From Bacteroidota bacterium (GTDB lineage Bacteria; Bacteroidota; Rhodothermia; Balneolales; HLUCCA01): a stretch of 64,000 nucleotides of DNA. Location: positions 41,757 to 105,756 of the forward strand of contig JAFIEZ010000017.1 of the NCBI GenBank assembly GCA_020832235.1. Reading direction: 5' to 3'. How positions within the stretch are numbered: position 1 is the first letter of the stretch; the number at the start of each line of letters is the position of its first letter. Under the pieces are notes generated by a model. The model saw only the letters and a list, made by a program, of their open reading frames with translations. It ran no database searches and was not told where the DNA came from. The position numbers and the translations under genes were made by a program. This document shows positions 44,751 through 54,135 of the stretch, one piece after another.

Positions 44751-45717
44751 GCTGCTGCGGTCTCCAGGTCAGCACAGGCTTATTGGTTGCCTGAACCACT
44801 TTCTCGGTAGTTGAACCCAGAAACAGATGACTCAATCCGGATCGGCCATGGGTTGTGATAACCACCATATCGCTGTTATCATTGGCATACTCAACAATTT
44901 CGGAATAGGCCGATACCGCTTTGGTAACCACTATTTTCAGTCTTGCCTTCTTCTCCACACCGCCGCGCGTTGAAATCAGATACATCTTCTCACCTTCGCG
45001 CACAAAGGTAATTTCAAAGTGTGGGTTTTGAGCAGCCCAGGCTTCCAGACGGGCCGCCAGTTTATCGGCAACCGCCGTAACCTGATCCTTACCCTTTTCA
45101 CGAGGTTCGTTATCCAGAGGCGATCCGTACAGCTCAATTACGTGCATTAGCGTGATCTCCGACTCCAATGAATTGGCCAGAGCTACGGCACCTCGAAGCG
45201 CCCGAAACGAAAGCTCGCTGTAATCAGAGGGCACCAAAATATGATCAATATCATCAGGAACGGCACCTTCCGGAATCGCCAATACCGGCACCGGACACTT
45301 ACGTACCACTTTCTCGGTAGTTGAGCCCCAAATTACATCCCGTCCACGGGAACCGGTGGCGCCCATCACAACCAGGTCGGCATCGCGCTCAGTGGCAAGT
45401 GTAACAATGGCATCCGACGCCTTCAAATCAACCTGAACAATGGCGTCACCACGTTGTTCTTCAGGGATGTGCTCCTCAAATTCCTGCCGGAGACGAGCCT
45501 CCGTTTCCGTAACCATGTGCGGATAAATATCCTTATCAAGATTAATAGGCAAACCCAGTCGGCTGATGCTCTCATTGAGATATTTGAAGGTCGGAATTAC
45601 GTGAAGCAGGTCGACCTTGCCGCCATATTTACGGGTGAGTTCAATGCCGAAGGCGTACGATGCACGGGCCGCTTCGGAAAAATCAGTAGGGACTAAAATT
45701 CGATTTAATTTTAACAT
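44743..45717 (-). CDS. tandem-domain universal stress protein
   Basis: 324 aa containing two UspA folds (1-150 and 155-320). The first has LVPTDFSEAARAS and the nucleotide loop GATGSRGRDVIWGSTTEKV; the second has ILVPSDYSELSFRALRGAV and THGRSGLSHLFLGSTTEKV. The repeated GSTTEKVV element shows an internal duplication. It is cytoplasmic, probably binds ATP, and is commonly induced by stress or stasis. It heads the operon with the DUF368 gene. Confidence 0.93.
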   Translation of the reverse strand: MLKLNRILVPTDFSEAARASYAFGIELTRKYGGKVDLLHVIPTFKYLNESISRLGLPINLDKDIYPHMVTETEARLRQEFEEHIPEEQRGDAIVQVDLKASDAIVTLATERDADLVVMGATGSRGRDVIWGSTTEKVVRKCPVPVLAIPEGAVPDDIDHILVPSDYSELSFRALRGAVALANSLESEITLMHVIELYGSPLDNEPREKGKDQVTAVADKLAARLEAWAAQNPHFEITFVREGEKMYLISTRGGVEKKARLKIVVTKAVSAYSEIVEYANDNSDMVVITTHGRSGLSHLFLGSTTEKVVQATNKPVLTWRPQQHG

Positions 45718-45969
45718 GGGGCAATGTTTCGGGTGGATGGTGCTGGATGATGATGTTCGTTGCAGCGCTGATCTGCTCTACTGCTATAATATAAAATTCG
45801 CCATCAATTTGCATTCCGTTTCACAAAATGATTGGAGGTCGTTACGCATGGCGTTGGCGGCTGTTATCGTTGTGCGGGAACCACTACGGCATGCCCCTCA
45901 GCAAACAACTGGAGTGACCGGCAAGACATCCGGTACGTGTTCATGTGGCTAACGTATGCTTTCAGAGCG

Positions 45970-46614
45970 TTACCTCCAGCCTTCGCGACCAATCAGAGGT
46001 ACAAATTTAAATCCATCCAATACATCTTCCTTGAAAAGCTCCTTACTAACGCGGGTAATTACATGCATGTGCTGGGTACTGGAGTCGCCTACAGGTATGA
46101 CCAGCCTGCCGCCGATATTCAGCTGTTCCTTGAGGCTTTCGGGTACAACGGGGGCTCCCGCCGTTACAACAATTCCGTCGTAGGGCGCATACGCACTCCA
46201 TCCCACCGTACCATCGTCGCATTTCAGCATGGGGCGATATCCGAGTTCACGCAGATGCTCGCGGGAGCGCTCGTGCAACGGCTGATGCCGTTCGATACTG
46301 TACACCTTGGCGCCCATTTCGCACAACACCGCACATTGATACCCCGATCCGGTACCGATTTCCAGCACTTTCATGCCCTGTCGCAGCTGCAGCAGCTCGG
46401 TCTGACGGGCTACGGTATAGGGCTGCGAGATGGTCTGATCCAGACCAATGGGAAGAGCGATATCTTCGTAGGCGCGGGTCCAAAGAGCCGAATCTACAAA
46501 GGTATGGCGGGGAATTGAGCGGATGGCTGCCAGAACCTGATCATCTTTAATGCCTTTTTCGCGAAGGACTTCTACCAGGTTGTTGCGTTGTTTTTGATAG
46601 CGATTGGATAACAT
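45970..46614 (-). CDS. pcm: protein-L-isoaspartate O-methyltransferase
   Basis: 214 aa from the ATG at 46614; the longer frame would run into the next gene and has no conserved residues before this Met. It repairs isoaspartyl residues in aged proteins using S-adenosylmethionine. Motifs in order: RHTFVDSALWTRAYEDIALPIGLDQTISQP (the substrate-binding segment; key residues DQTIS), then motif I LEIGTGSGYQCAVL, then DGIVVTAGAPVVPESLKEQL (post I/motif II) and GGRLVIPVG. All expected residues are present. It is 40 bp downstream of the GT39-like membrane protein gene. Confidence 0.95.
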   Translation of the reverse strand: MLSNRYQKQRNNLVEVLREKGIKDDQVLAAIRSIPRHTFVDSALWTRAYEDIALPIGLDQTISQPYTVARQTELLQLRQGMKVLEIGTGSGYQCAVLCEMGAKVYSIERHQPLHERSREHLRELGYRPMLKCDDGTVGWSAYAPYDGIVVTAGAPVVPESLKEQLNIGGRLVIPVGDSSTQHMHVITRVSKELFKEDVLDGFKFVPLIGREGWR

Positions 46615-46654
46615 CACCGAATATACGCAAATCACGTAATCGGGGAATAGTAAA

Positions 46655-48205
46655 TTACGTTCGGGACTTCCCCCGCGTGAACCATCCGGCACACAGCAGT
46701 ATCATAAACGGCATGATGTAGAGTCGAAACCGGGCATAGCCGTTCGGTCCGCTCAGAACCCATAAATAGATTACGCTGGTACCCAATACAATAGCCAGCA
46801 AGGGATTATAACGATACAACCTTACCGATCCCCAGACCGTTGCTACAAAAAACAGACCGAGCAACAACATGTATCCGGAGGCATAAAGTACCAGTACAGG
46901 ATCTTCACGCAGTATCGTGCGAACCGTACCGGCGATGCCCTGTTTCGATAAGGTATTCGTGAGTCCGATCACGGCTACATCCTCACTGCGGAATGTGCGT
47001 GCAAACACCCTCCTGCCCGGATCCATCATGGCAACCGCCATTCCACGGAGGATGGTTTTGGCATAGACGGCGCGGTTTTCGCGCAGAATTTCCCGGGCGA
47101 CCGCCATTTTCGCCTCGTGTTGCATGGCAAACGTCATGGTTGCCTCGTTCGGATTGGCCGACCGATAGCGTTCGCGAATGCGTTCCTGGGCTTCCAGATG
47201 GGTAATGCCCTCGCGGGAGGCCAGCACAAAGGCGGCATGACCGGTCATCATATTCTCGGCGGCGATGGAGGTATACACAAAGCTGCCGTGCGTTGCATAA
47301 TTGCGCACTTGCCATGAAGCGGGCAACAGTAACGCCGCAATTAAAAAGAGTGCGGCTGCAGTCAGGGACCTCTTGCGTGCAGTCGGAAGTGACATCCTTC
47401 CAAAAATCTCCTCCCGCTGAACCATCATGGTTACTACAATGGCGATGAAAGCGAACCACGGTGCGTACAAGGTCACGGGTTTGAACCAGGTGGCCAGACC
47501 CAGAGCGAGTCCGCCTCCTGCCAGCAACCAGCGTCTTCGAGAGTACGGCAACTCGTCCGGCTGTTCAAAGCATGGTGGTTCGTCCGGCCGATCAGAGTAC
47601 GGTTGCTCGTCCGGCCAATCTGTGTTCGGCAACTCGTCCGGCTGTTCACCCGCAGCCTTCTGAGTCAACACTTTCGCAACCGGAGCAACGGCAATATACA
47701 CCAGTATCACAGCAGTCATGAGCAGCAGATTAAACCAGGGTTCGGTAATCAGCTCCTTTGAATACATCCACCATGCAGGATCTGCCACCAATATGAAGAG
47801 TACCGGCCACGCCCGTTGCAGTCCGGTAACGCGTAAAAAAGCATACATCAGCCAAACCAGTGCAAACAAAGCCATCGTATTCAGCGCGAACATCACCCAA
47901 GGGGCAGCCTCGTTGCCTGCAAGTGCGTAAACAGCCGTTAAAAGCAAGGGATAACCCGGCGGGCGAATCATATCGGCAAACGGATTCGCATCAATATTTC
48001 CATATCCCGGCGCCAGCCATGAACCCGTTTCCAGCATAGACAGGGCATGTTGCTCATACAGCCAGGAATCGCCATTGTAGAGCCGCTGGGTATCGGGCCA
48101 GACAATCACAGCCAGCAGAACCCGCGATACAACAAGTACCACCGCAAGGTAAACCAGCGGATGTGGACTTAAATACGTTGATTTCAAAGCAGCTGCGTGT
48201 GTCAT
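46655..48205 (-). CDS. GT-C (GT39/ArnT-like) membrane glycosyltransferase
   Basis: 516 aa, about 10 membrane helices. An aspartate in the first external loop (RLYNGDSWLYEQHA) and the following RPPGYPLLLTAVYAL are the catalytic-loop pattern of GT39/PMT/ArnT-type transferases that use polyprenyl-phosphate sugars on the outer face of the membrane. Between two helices lies a hydrophilic cytoplasmic loop of four 9-residue repeats beginning PDELP/PDEQP/PDEPP (near residues 183-220). The acceptor and sugar are unknown. Confidence 0.8.
   Translation of the reverse strand: MTHAAALKSTYLSPHPLVYLAVVLVVSRVLLAVIVWPDTQRLYNGDSWLYEQHALSMLETGSWLAPGYGNIDANPFADMIRPPGYPLLLTAVYALAGNEAAPWVMFALNTMALFALVWLMYAFLRVTGLQRAWPVLFILVADPAWWMYSKELITEPWFNLLLMTAVILVYIAVAPVAKVLTQKAAGEQPDELPNTDWPDEQPYSDRPDEPPCFEQPDELPYSRRRWLLAGGGLALGLATWFKPVTLYAPWFAFIAIVVTMMVQREEIFGRMSLPTARKRSLTAAALFLIAALLLPASWQVRNYATHGSFVYTSIAAENMMTGHAAFVLASREGITHLEAQERIRERYRSANPNEATMTFAMQHEAKMAVAREILRENRAVYAKTILRGMAVAMMDPGRRVFARTFRSEDVAVIGLTNTLSKQGIAGTVRTILREDPVLVLYASGYMLLLGLFFVATVWGSVRLYRYNPLLAIVLGTSVIYLWVLSGPNGYARFRLYIMPFMILLCAGWFTRGKSRT
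47543..47650. repeat. 27 bp in-frame tandem repeat in the GT39-like gene
   Basis: The core TCGTCCGG recurs at 47553, 47580, 47607 and 47634, exactly 27 bp apart, encoding four 9-residue PDE-rich units. Copy-number change would keep the frame. Confidence 0.8.
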
Positions 48206-48299
48206 GAGAACCTGTGAAAGCGCTTTTAAATTACTGAATTTATGCTATTTTGAAAGATAGCGCTTTTATCGTCAGCAGCTACAACGAATCCCCTTCCCC

Positions 48300-49871
48300 A
48301 TGAAATTCCTGGCAAAAAATACATTCATCATTCCCCTTTTTTTAGTCGTCTTTACACTTGGCATACTCCCGCAGTCTCTGATGGCCCAGGACCAGGATGC
48401 CCCATACAGTTTCATACTGAGCTGGCAGCAAGACCCCACCTCCACCATGACCATAGACTGGCATACGGATGCCGGCGTTGATCCGGTGCTTACGTATCGC
48501 CGCATGGGCAGTATATCAGGATGGCGCACCGCGGAGGGAACTACCCATCCATTCCCGTTTTCTGAACGGAAAATTCACCGCGTAGAGCTAACCGGTCTGC
48601 GTTCAAATACCCTGTATCAGTTTCGATTTGGCGATAATCAGCCCGTTTACACGTTCAGAACTATGCCCGAATCTACTACTACACGTCCGGTTTTATTTGC
48701 CACCGGCGGCGACATGATGCACAGTTGGCAAGTTTTCGGACAGGTGAACCGACTGGCTGCTGAATACGATATTGATTTCGTGGCCATCGGAGGAGATTTT
48801 GCCTATGCCGATGCAAAACCCGAAAACCTGCACCGCTGGTACCGGTATCTGGAAGTGTGGACCGAGACCATGGTTCGTCCCGACGGCAGGGTGATTCCAA
48901 AGTTGGGGGTAGTGGGTAATCACGAGGTTCGACTCGGCTACACACATAACTACAGGTATCAGACCTGGCGATTTGATAACACACCCGAATGGCGCATGCA
49001 GGAAGCACCTTTTTTCTACAGTCTTATGGCATTCCCGGGTGAGCCAGGCTACGGAGCACTCGACTTTGGTAACTATATGAGCCTCGTATTTCTTGACACG
49101 CAGCACACCAATAACATTGAAGGTGTTCAAACGCAATGGCTGCAGCTGGCTCTGGCCAATCGAATGGAATTCGATCACGTCATTCCAATTTACCACGTTC
49201 CCGCCTATCCCAGTGTACGACCTTTCAACAATGACATTTCAGCTATGGTACGCCGGCATTTTGTTCCACTGTTTGAGCGCCAAAGCAACATCAGCGTGGC
49301 CTTCGAAAACCATGACCATGCCTACAAACGCACCCACCCATTACGGGGCGGGGAGGTGAGTCCTACCGGTATTGTTTATGTTGGGGATGGAGCCTGGGGT
49401 GTGGGGACGCGGGAACCGACGGCGATTCCAGGAACAGAGGCCGGATGGTATATGGCTCAGACCGAAGCCGTGAGACATTTCATACTGGTGGAGGTAGAAG
49501 GAAACAGCATCGATATGCGTATGATCAATGAGCGCGGAGAACTTTTCGATAGTCTGCAGCTGAACAATCGCGTGATGTTTTCGTCGGTACCCATGAGTGA
49601 GCGCCCTGTCGGATTCGTGCTGGAGCAGAATTATCCCAATCCGTTTAACAGCAATACGGTCATACGCTTCGGATTGCCGGAAGCAAGCCGGGTTGAAATC
49701 GACATTTTCAGTCTGGATGGAAGACTTGTTGCACAGCTGGCCGATCGCGAAATGCAGGCAGGATGGCATCAGCTGGATTTCAACGGTGCCCAGTTATCGA
49801 GCGGCACCTACATGTACAGGCTTCGGGCGGGCGATTTTACCGCTACACGAAAATTGATGCTGATTAAATAG
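48300..49871 (+). CDS. purple-acid-phosphatase-like metallophosphoesterase, T9SS-secreted
   Basis: 523 aa. Signal peptide (IIPLFLVVFTLGILPQSLMAQ); N-terminal fibronectin-like domain of purple acid phosphatases (~30-130, QQDPTSTMTIDWHT ... YQFRFGD); metallophosphoesterase domain (~135-420) with ATGGDM, GGDFAYAD, GVVGNHEV, IPIYHVPAYP and ENHDHAYKRTHPL, the five metal-ligand blocks; then a T9SS sorting domain (NYPNPFNSNTVIRFGLP ... LMLIK). It should release phosphate from extracellular phosphoesters. The usual GDxG first motif is GGDM here and GHxH is ENHDH, both tolerated variants. The stop codon region is repeated downstream. Confidence 0.9.
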   Translation: MKFLAKNTFIIPLFLVVFTLGILPQSLMAQDQDAPYSFILSWQQDPTSTMTIDWHTDAGVDPVLTYRRMGSISGWRTAEGTTHPFPFSERKIHRVELTGLRSNTLYQFRFGDNQPVYTFRTMPESTTTRPVLFATGGDMMHSWQVFGQVNRLAAEYDIDFVAIGGDFAYADAKPENLHRWYRYLEVWTETMVRPDGRVIPKLGVVGNHEVRLGYTHNYRYQTWRFDNTPEWRMQEAPFFYSLMAFPGEPGYGALDFGNYMSLVFLDTQHTNNIEGVQTQWLQLALANRMEFDHVIPIYHVPAYPSVRPFNNDISAMVRRHFVPLFERQSNISVAFENHDHAYKRTHPLRGGEVSPTGIVYVGDGAWGVGTREPTAIPGTEAGWYMAQTEAVRHFILVEVEGNSIDMRMINERGELFDSLQLNNRVMFSSVPMSERPVGFVLEQNYPNPFNSNTVIRFGLPEASRVEIDIFSLDGRLVAQLADREMQAGWHQLDFNGAQLSSGTYMYRLRAGDFTATRKLMLIK

Positions 49872-50036
49872 CGCGTGGGCTGCGCGGGCTGATTAAATAA
49901 GTCGTGAGATGCGGGAGTTGGTTAAATAAGTCGTGAGATGCGGGGATTGCTTCCTTAATCCATGGGTTACGCGGGGGTTGCTTACCTGAGCCGTGAGCTG
50001 CGCGGGCTGATTAAGCAGCGTCTGGCTAGCGCGCGC
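49860..50036. repeat. degenerate ~29 bp tandem repeat starting in the phosphatase stop codon
   Basis: About six units of 28-31 bp. The first begins with CTGATTAAATAG, the last codons of the phosphatase gene; the second has CTGATTAAATAAGTCGTGAG and the third GTTAAATAAGTCGTGAG. Later units diverge but keep the GCGCGGG/GCGGGG core. The array fills the space to the convergent Wzi-family gene. Confidence 0.75.
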
Positions 50037-50045
50037 TGGTGGACG

Positions 50046-51875
50046 CTAGAACTGATATCTGAGCTGTACCAACGCATGGGTATTCCACACATCCTTACCA
50101 ATGTATTCCCCCGGAATCTCCGTCAGTTCAATGTACTGGTAATTTAGCGTATGGATGAAGCTGAGTGTACCGCTAAAGGTGATACGGTTGTGTGTATAAC
50201 TACCGGTAAGACCGAAGTTTACATCCGCCCAATGTCTGTAACGGGACGTGGTAAACATCAGGTAGTACAAGTCATTGTTGTAGATCGTCCGCTCAACATA
50301 GGCGCCAATGCGTTGCGTACCCCGAAGGTAATCTACTCCCAGATACTGTGCATTGCTGCCCGGACCAATTCCCGCACCCAGAATTTGTCCACGGTGGGTG
50401 TAACCGTGTCGCACTACAGGATGCGTGTACCAGGTCGGATAATCGCGCACTCGCCAGGTATTCGTCTTCTCCAGCTGGGTAAACTCAGCGCCAAGACGAA
50501 TGTATTCCAGCTCTTTTCCCAATGGAAAGAACTTATTCATGCCCAAAATCCAGGCCATGCCATGCTCAGGGAGCTCCATGAAATCACTCCAGGAGGCAGG
50601 ACGGGCATTACGGCCCCACTCCCCATACACTTCCAGCTGATCGGCGGGAGCAACGTAACGGATATAAAGTGCAAATTTGTCGTCGTATTGATGCCGTAAG
50701 TCGGGTTTAAGCTGATCCTCCCGGGTCTGAGGAATATCTTCAAACGGTGTGCGCAAAAAAGAAAACAAGGCCTGGTCCCACCGCTTTACATCGTCAGCAT
50801 AGGCCATGATGGTCCTACCGGCACCAATGGTCAATCCGGGCGTCCAACGCGGCTGCCAGGTTAGCATAAGACCAGAAAAAAGCCTCCAGTCGTCGGGACG
50901 AGCACGGTAATTCATAGACAGGGTATTGCCAAATCGGCGAGGTGGAATATGATCAACTCCCGATTCTTCAAGCTGTCCCCAGAATGCCTGAAACTCGAAT
51001 CGACCTATAGCCGAGCGCAGCGGACGGTCGCTTCGGAGGGTTACGTGAGGAAAGCCCTCCGCGTTATTAGACAACAGCAGTGCGTTACGATATCCCGGTC
51101 CCCACCACATAGCCGTTGTTGAAACTCCAGTCGCCAGTCCATGGAATCGAAGTACCGCCTCACTGTTGCCGGGGAGTACACGCAGATAAGGCGCAGGACG
51201 ATACCTAAAAGGTCTGTCTATTCGGTTAAACAGATATTCATACTGAAATCGCCATATGAAATCACGGGTGTCTATCGGTATGTTATCGAAATATCGACTT
51301 TCATCGTAGAGCAAAGTAGGTTCAATACGGATGTAGAGCGGACCCAATGCGGCGCTGGCTTGTAACGACCACGTGGTGGTGAGTCCGCGCGAGGGGAAAA
51401 TGGCTTCCAGGTTGTTACCGTGAGGATAGTTTTGATTATACACATTGGTTGTGTGTATGCTGCCTAACTGAATCCACGCCGCTTGCGTACCGGTATGCAG
51501 ACTTGAAACCGGATGTACTTTTTCAAATGTTCGACTAAGCCGATCAAATTCACGCGATTGCTCCAGATAAAGGCGGTCCAGCGCTATACGATTTTCCCTC
51601 CATTGTAAACGGCTGCGCAGCTGCCAGAACGCAGGGCGTTCGCCGTAATCGGGACGGTCAGGCGGTCGTGCATCCAATAATGCCGGTACGGGACGAAGTA
51701 TAAATGACGATCCCGAAGGCAGGTCGCCCGTAACCTGCCAGTATCGCATCAATACGCTGTTCGGATGGCTATGCAACACGACTTCATGCGAAGGAGCTGC
51801 GGCAACAGATCCCTGTCCGGCCGTTACATTTGCAAAGCCGAATATGCACATTAACAAAAGTAATGCACGCGCCAT
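50046..51875 (-). CDS. Wzi-family capsule assembly / outer-membrane barrel protein
   Basis: 609 aa with a signal peptide (ARALLLLMCIFGFANVTAGQ) and a ~500-residue barrel ending HALVQLRYQF. The family signature is STTAMWWGPGYRNALLLSNN followed by GFPHVTLRSDRPL, and FEFQAFWGQLE. Wzi is an outer-membrane lectin that anchors group 1 capsule to the cell surface in enterobacteria; homologues in Bacteroidota are more diverse. It is 3 bp downstream of galE, so it is co-expressed with UDP-galactose supply. A second family member lies at 54136. Confidence 0.88.
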   Translation of the reverse strand: MARALLLLMCIFGFANVTAGQGSVAAAPSHEVVLHSHPNSVLMRYWQVTGDLPSGSSFILRPVPALLDARPPDRPDYGERPAFWQLRSRLQWRENRIALDRLYLEQSREFDRLSRTFEKVHPVSSLHTGTQAAWIQLGSIHTTNVYNQNYPHGNNLEAIFPSRGLTTTWSLQASAALGPLYIRIEPTLLYDESRYFDNIPIDTRDFIWRFQYEYLFNRIDRPFRYRPAPYLRVLPGNSEAVLRFHGLATGVSTTAMWWGPGYRNALLLSNNAEGFPHVTLRSDRPLRSAIGRFEFQAFWGQLEESGVDHIPPRRFGNTLSMNYRARPDDWRLFSGLMLTWQPRWTPGLTIGAGRTIMAYADDVKRWDQALFSFLRTPFEDIPQTREDQLKPDLRHQYDDKFALYIRYVAPADQLEVYGEWGRNARPASWSDFMELPEHGMAWILGMNKFFPLGKELEYIRLGAEFTQLEKTNTWRVRDYPTWYTHPVVRHGYTHRGQILGAGIGPGSNAQYLGVDYLRGTQRIGAYVERTIYNNDLYYLMFTTSRYRHWADVNFGLTGSYTHNRITFSGTLSFIHTLNYQYIELTEIPGEYIGKDVWNTHALVQLRYQF

Positions 51876-51878
51876 GGA

Positions 51879-52901
51879 TTATTCCGGTTTTTCCAGAGTC
51901 TGCTGCCATTTCCATGCGCTGGATGTCATTTCGTCAAGATCGCGAACAGCCTTCCAGCCAAGAACCTGTTCCGCTTTATCGGTTACCGCCCAGATTTTCT
52001 CAATGTCGCCATCACGCCGTGGGGCCATGGCATAGTTTAGCTTAACGCCGGTAGTTCGCTCAAAAGACTGCACCACTTCCATAACGGTATGTCCATTGCC
52101 GGTGCCCAGATTGAAATAATCTACCGTATGATTCTGCGTGGTGAGCCATTCAACAGCACGAACATGGGCAATGGCCAGGTCCACCACATGAATATAATCG
52201 CGAATGGCCGTACCATCGCGGGTATCGTAGTCCTGACCGAAAACCTTCAGCTCTTTGCGCCATCCGGCAGCGGTCTGGGTAATAAACGGCATCAGATTTC
52301 CCGGTACACCCCGAGGAAGCTCGCCGATTTTTGCCGTAGGATGGGCTCCCACCGGATTAAAATACCGAAGCAGCGCCGTTGATACACCCGGTGTCAGACG
52401 GGTAAACTCATCCAGCATCATTTCTGAAATGAGTTTTGAATTGCCATAGGGTGTTACTGAACGGGTAGTAGGGGTACTTTCGGTTACCGGAACCACATCC
52501 GGCTCGCCGTAAACCGTACACGACGAGCTGAAAACGAAGTACGGTACCTTAAACCGGGTCACCATCCGCATCAGATTAATCACCCCGGAAATATTATTCT
52601 CAAAATATGTTACCGGCTGCTGCAACGATTCGGGAACCGATTTCTTCGCTGCAAAGTGGATAATGCCCTGGATGGGGTCGGCCGACTGCTCTTCAAAGAT
52701 GCGGGCAAGCGCAGCTGTATCCAGAACATCAGTCTCATAAAACGGGATGGATTTTCCAGTAAGCTCCTCCAGTGCCTGCAACACCGAAGCGCTGGAATTG
52801 GACAAATCATCCATTATCACCACATCATGTCCGGCATTGCAGACCTCCACGACCGTGTGCGACCCAATATAACCGAGGCCGCCGGTAACCAAAATTTTCA
52901 T
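51879..52901 (-). CDS. galE: UDP-glucose 4-epimerase
   Basis: 340 aa. Interconverts UDP-glucose and UDP-galactose for surface polysaccharides. NAD site TGGLGYIGSH (residues 6-15), catalytic Ser in FSSSCTVYGEP and the YGNSK Tyr/Lys pair are intact; the C-terminal RDGDIEKIWAVTDKAEQVLGW is the normal GalE end, and the length is standard. It is transcribed into the Wzi-family gene with a 3 bp gap. Confidence 0.96.
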   Translation of the reverse strand: MKILVTGGLGYIGSHTVVEVCNAGHDVVIMDDLSNSSASVLQALEELTGKSIPFYETDVLDTAALARIFEEQSADPIQGIIHFAAKKSVPESLQQPVTYFENNISGVINLMRMVTRFKVPYFVFSSSCTVYGEPDVVPVTESTPTTRSVTPYGNSKLISEMMLDEFTRLTPGVSTALLRYFNPVGAHPTAKIGELPRGVPGNLMPFITQTAAGWRKELKVFGQDYDTRDGTAIRDYIHVVDLAIAHVRAVEWLTTQNHTVDYFNLGTGNGHTVMEVVQSFERTTGVKLNYAMAPRRDGDIEKIWAVTDKAEQVLGWKAVRDLDEMTSSAWKWQQTLEKPE

Positions 52902-53009
52902 AAAACAGTACGATTGATTTCAAGTTGTGGAGTAATAATAGGCATTTTTTAGCAGTATCACCGAGGAAGACGCGGGGTATTTATGCATCAATTTACAGCC
53001 TATTTTCCG

Positions 53010-53486
53010 CTACCAAGGTTTTTCCCGACCGCCAAACAAACCGGTACGGGTATCCTGATATCGGTACTCTCCATCAACGCGAATCCATCGCAACGGTCTT
53101 CTGGACCTATCCGTAAGCATATCTACATGCACGCCCATAGCCGGACGGCGGATGCCATCTCTGTACGTCAAATTCCAGTCGAAATACATGCCTACTCCGT
53201 GAAACGGCCAGGTGGTAGCCACATTCCACAGATGCTCGGGCTCGAGGGGACGCTGAAGCCAGCCTCCGGGTTCAAATAAAATCACATCCAATGCCAGTCC
53301 ACGGCCGTGAGCACTGGTGGGGTGGTTTCTGTAAGCGGAGGTAATCAGCGTGGGACATCCATGCCAGTCGCGCCATTCCAGAAAACTTTTCAGAAAACCA
53401 ATTTTGATGTTATGGGCTCCGGCGCCAAACTCGGCGGGCGTAAATCGTCCCGAAGCCCGAAGTAATTCGAGTTGTCTTGAAGTCAT
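53010..53486 (-). CDS. M15-like zinc peptidase, no signal peptide
   Basis: 158 aa. SAHGRGLALDVILF supplies the first His and Asp of an S-x-H-(x)6-D zinc motif, and GVHVDM supplies the last His of a H-x-D pair, as in the DD-carboxypeptidase/endolysin-like M15 family. Such enzymes cut peptidoglycan peptides. No signal sequence or membrane helix is visible, and upstream starts do not offer one, which resembles phage endolysins released by lysis. It could also act on muropeptides in the cytoplasm. It lies alone between galE and a small acidic gene. Confidence 0.75.
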   Translation of the reverse strand: MTSRQLELLRASGRFTPAEFGAGAHNIKIGFLKSFLEWRDWHGCPTLITSAYRNHPTSAHGRGLALDVILFEPGGWLQRPLEPEHLWNVATTWPFHGVGMYFDWNLTYRDGIRRPAMGVHVDMLTDRSRRPLRWIRVDGEYRYQDTRTGLFGGREKPW

Positions 53487-53558
53487 ACCTTCTTCCTCCT
53501 GATTCTAATTTTACGACTTTAACCGTTATATCGCGTTGTTGTTCATTGTTGCATGCGC

Positions 53559-53650
53559 GGTTACAAGGTTGAATACATGGTTGTAAAAGTGAATTATCTG
53601 TATATGTGGTTACAGAGCGAAATATGAAATTTCAAAGCTGAATACGTGTG
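53559..53650. repeat. weak degenerate repeat around GGTTACAAGGTTGAATAC
   Basis: Intergenic DNA with four loosely similar segments of 20-29 bp, each starting near GGTTaCA or TTTCAAAG and containing a (G)AATA core. The likeness is visible but weak. Confidence 0.35.
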
Positions 53651-53723
53651 CATTTTCATGACCTATCACATACCTCACGCAGCGGCTACTCCATGCTGCA
53701 TACCTGAATGCAAAAAGTGGCAC

Positions 53724-54116
53724 TCAGTCCGTTTTTTTGGGTAGCAGCGCTGGCTCCCGACCATTTTTCACGAAATAAGAGAGTTTTCGCATTTCGTAGT
53801 CATCGTAGAGCTTTGTGTTGGCGAACATACGGTCCCACAAATCTTCGATTTCGTCTTCGGTGAGATCGTTTTCGAAATAGCGCCTGAGGTCGTCCAGGTC
53901 TTTCGGTGTTGGATCAGGCAGGCGATTCATCTCCAGGTACAAATCGATATCCTTGATATCAAAAAGAGGGTCATTCAATTCCTCCAGGTCTTCCGGAGTT
54001 AATGTACCATCCTGAATAAGCTCCTGATATTTTTTACGCAGTGCCTCCCGGTCGCCCTCTTCCGACTCCAGTTCAGACACCATTTTGTTGATGAAATTAA
54101 TTACGGCTTTATTCAT
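53724..54116 (-). CDS. small acidic cytoplasmic protein of unknown function
   Basis: 130 aa from the ATG at 54116, which avoids overlap with the upstream Wzi-family gene. Almost entirely helical and strongly acidic, with repeated D/E clusters (LTPEDLEELNDPLFDIKDID, LTEDEIEDLWDRMF). No family is recognised. It follows the second Wzi-family gene by about 20 bp, so it is likely in the same operon (exosortase, Wzi-like, this gene). It may be a folding or regulatory partner, but there is no direct evidence. Confidence 0.72.
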   Translation of the reverse strand: MNKAVINFINKMVSELESEEGDREALRKKYQELIQDGTLTPEDLEELNDPLFDIKDIDLYLEMNRLPDPTPKDLDDLRRYFENDLTEDEIEDLWDRMFANTKLYDDYEMRKLSYFVKNGREPALLPKKTD

Positions 54117-54135
54117 AACAAAAAAACAGATTTCA

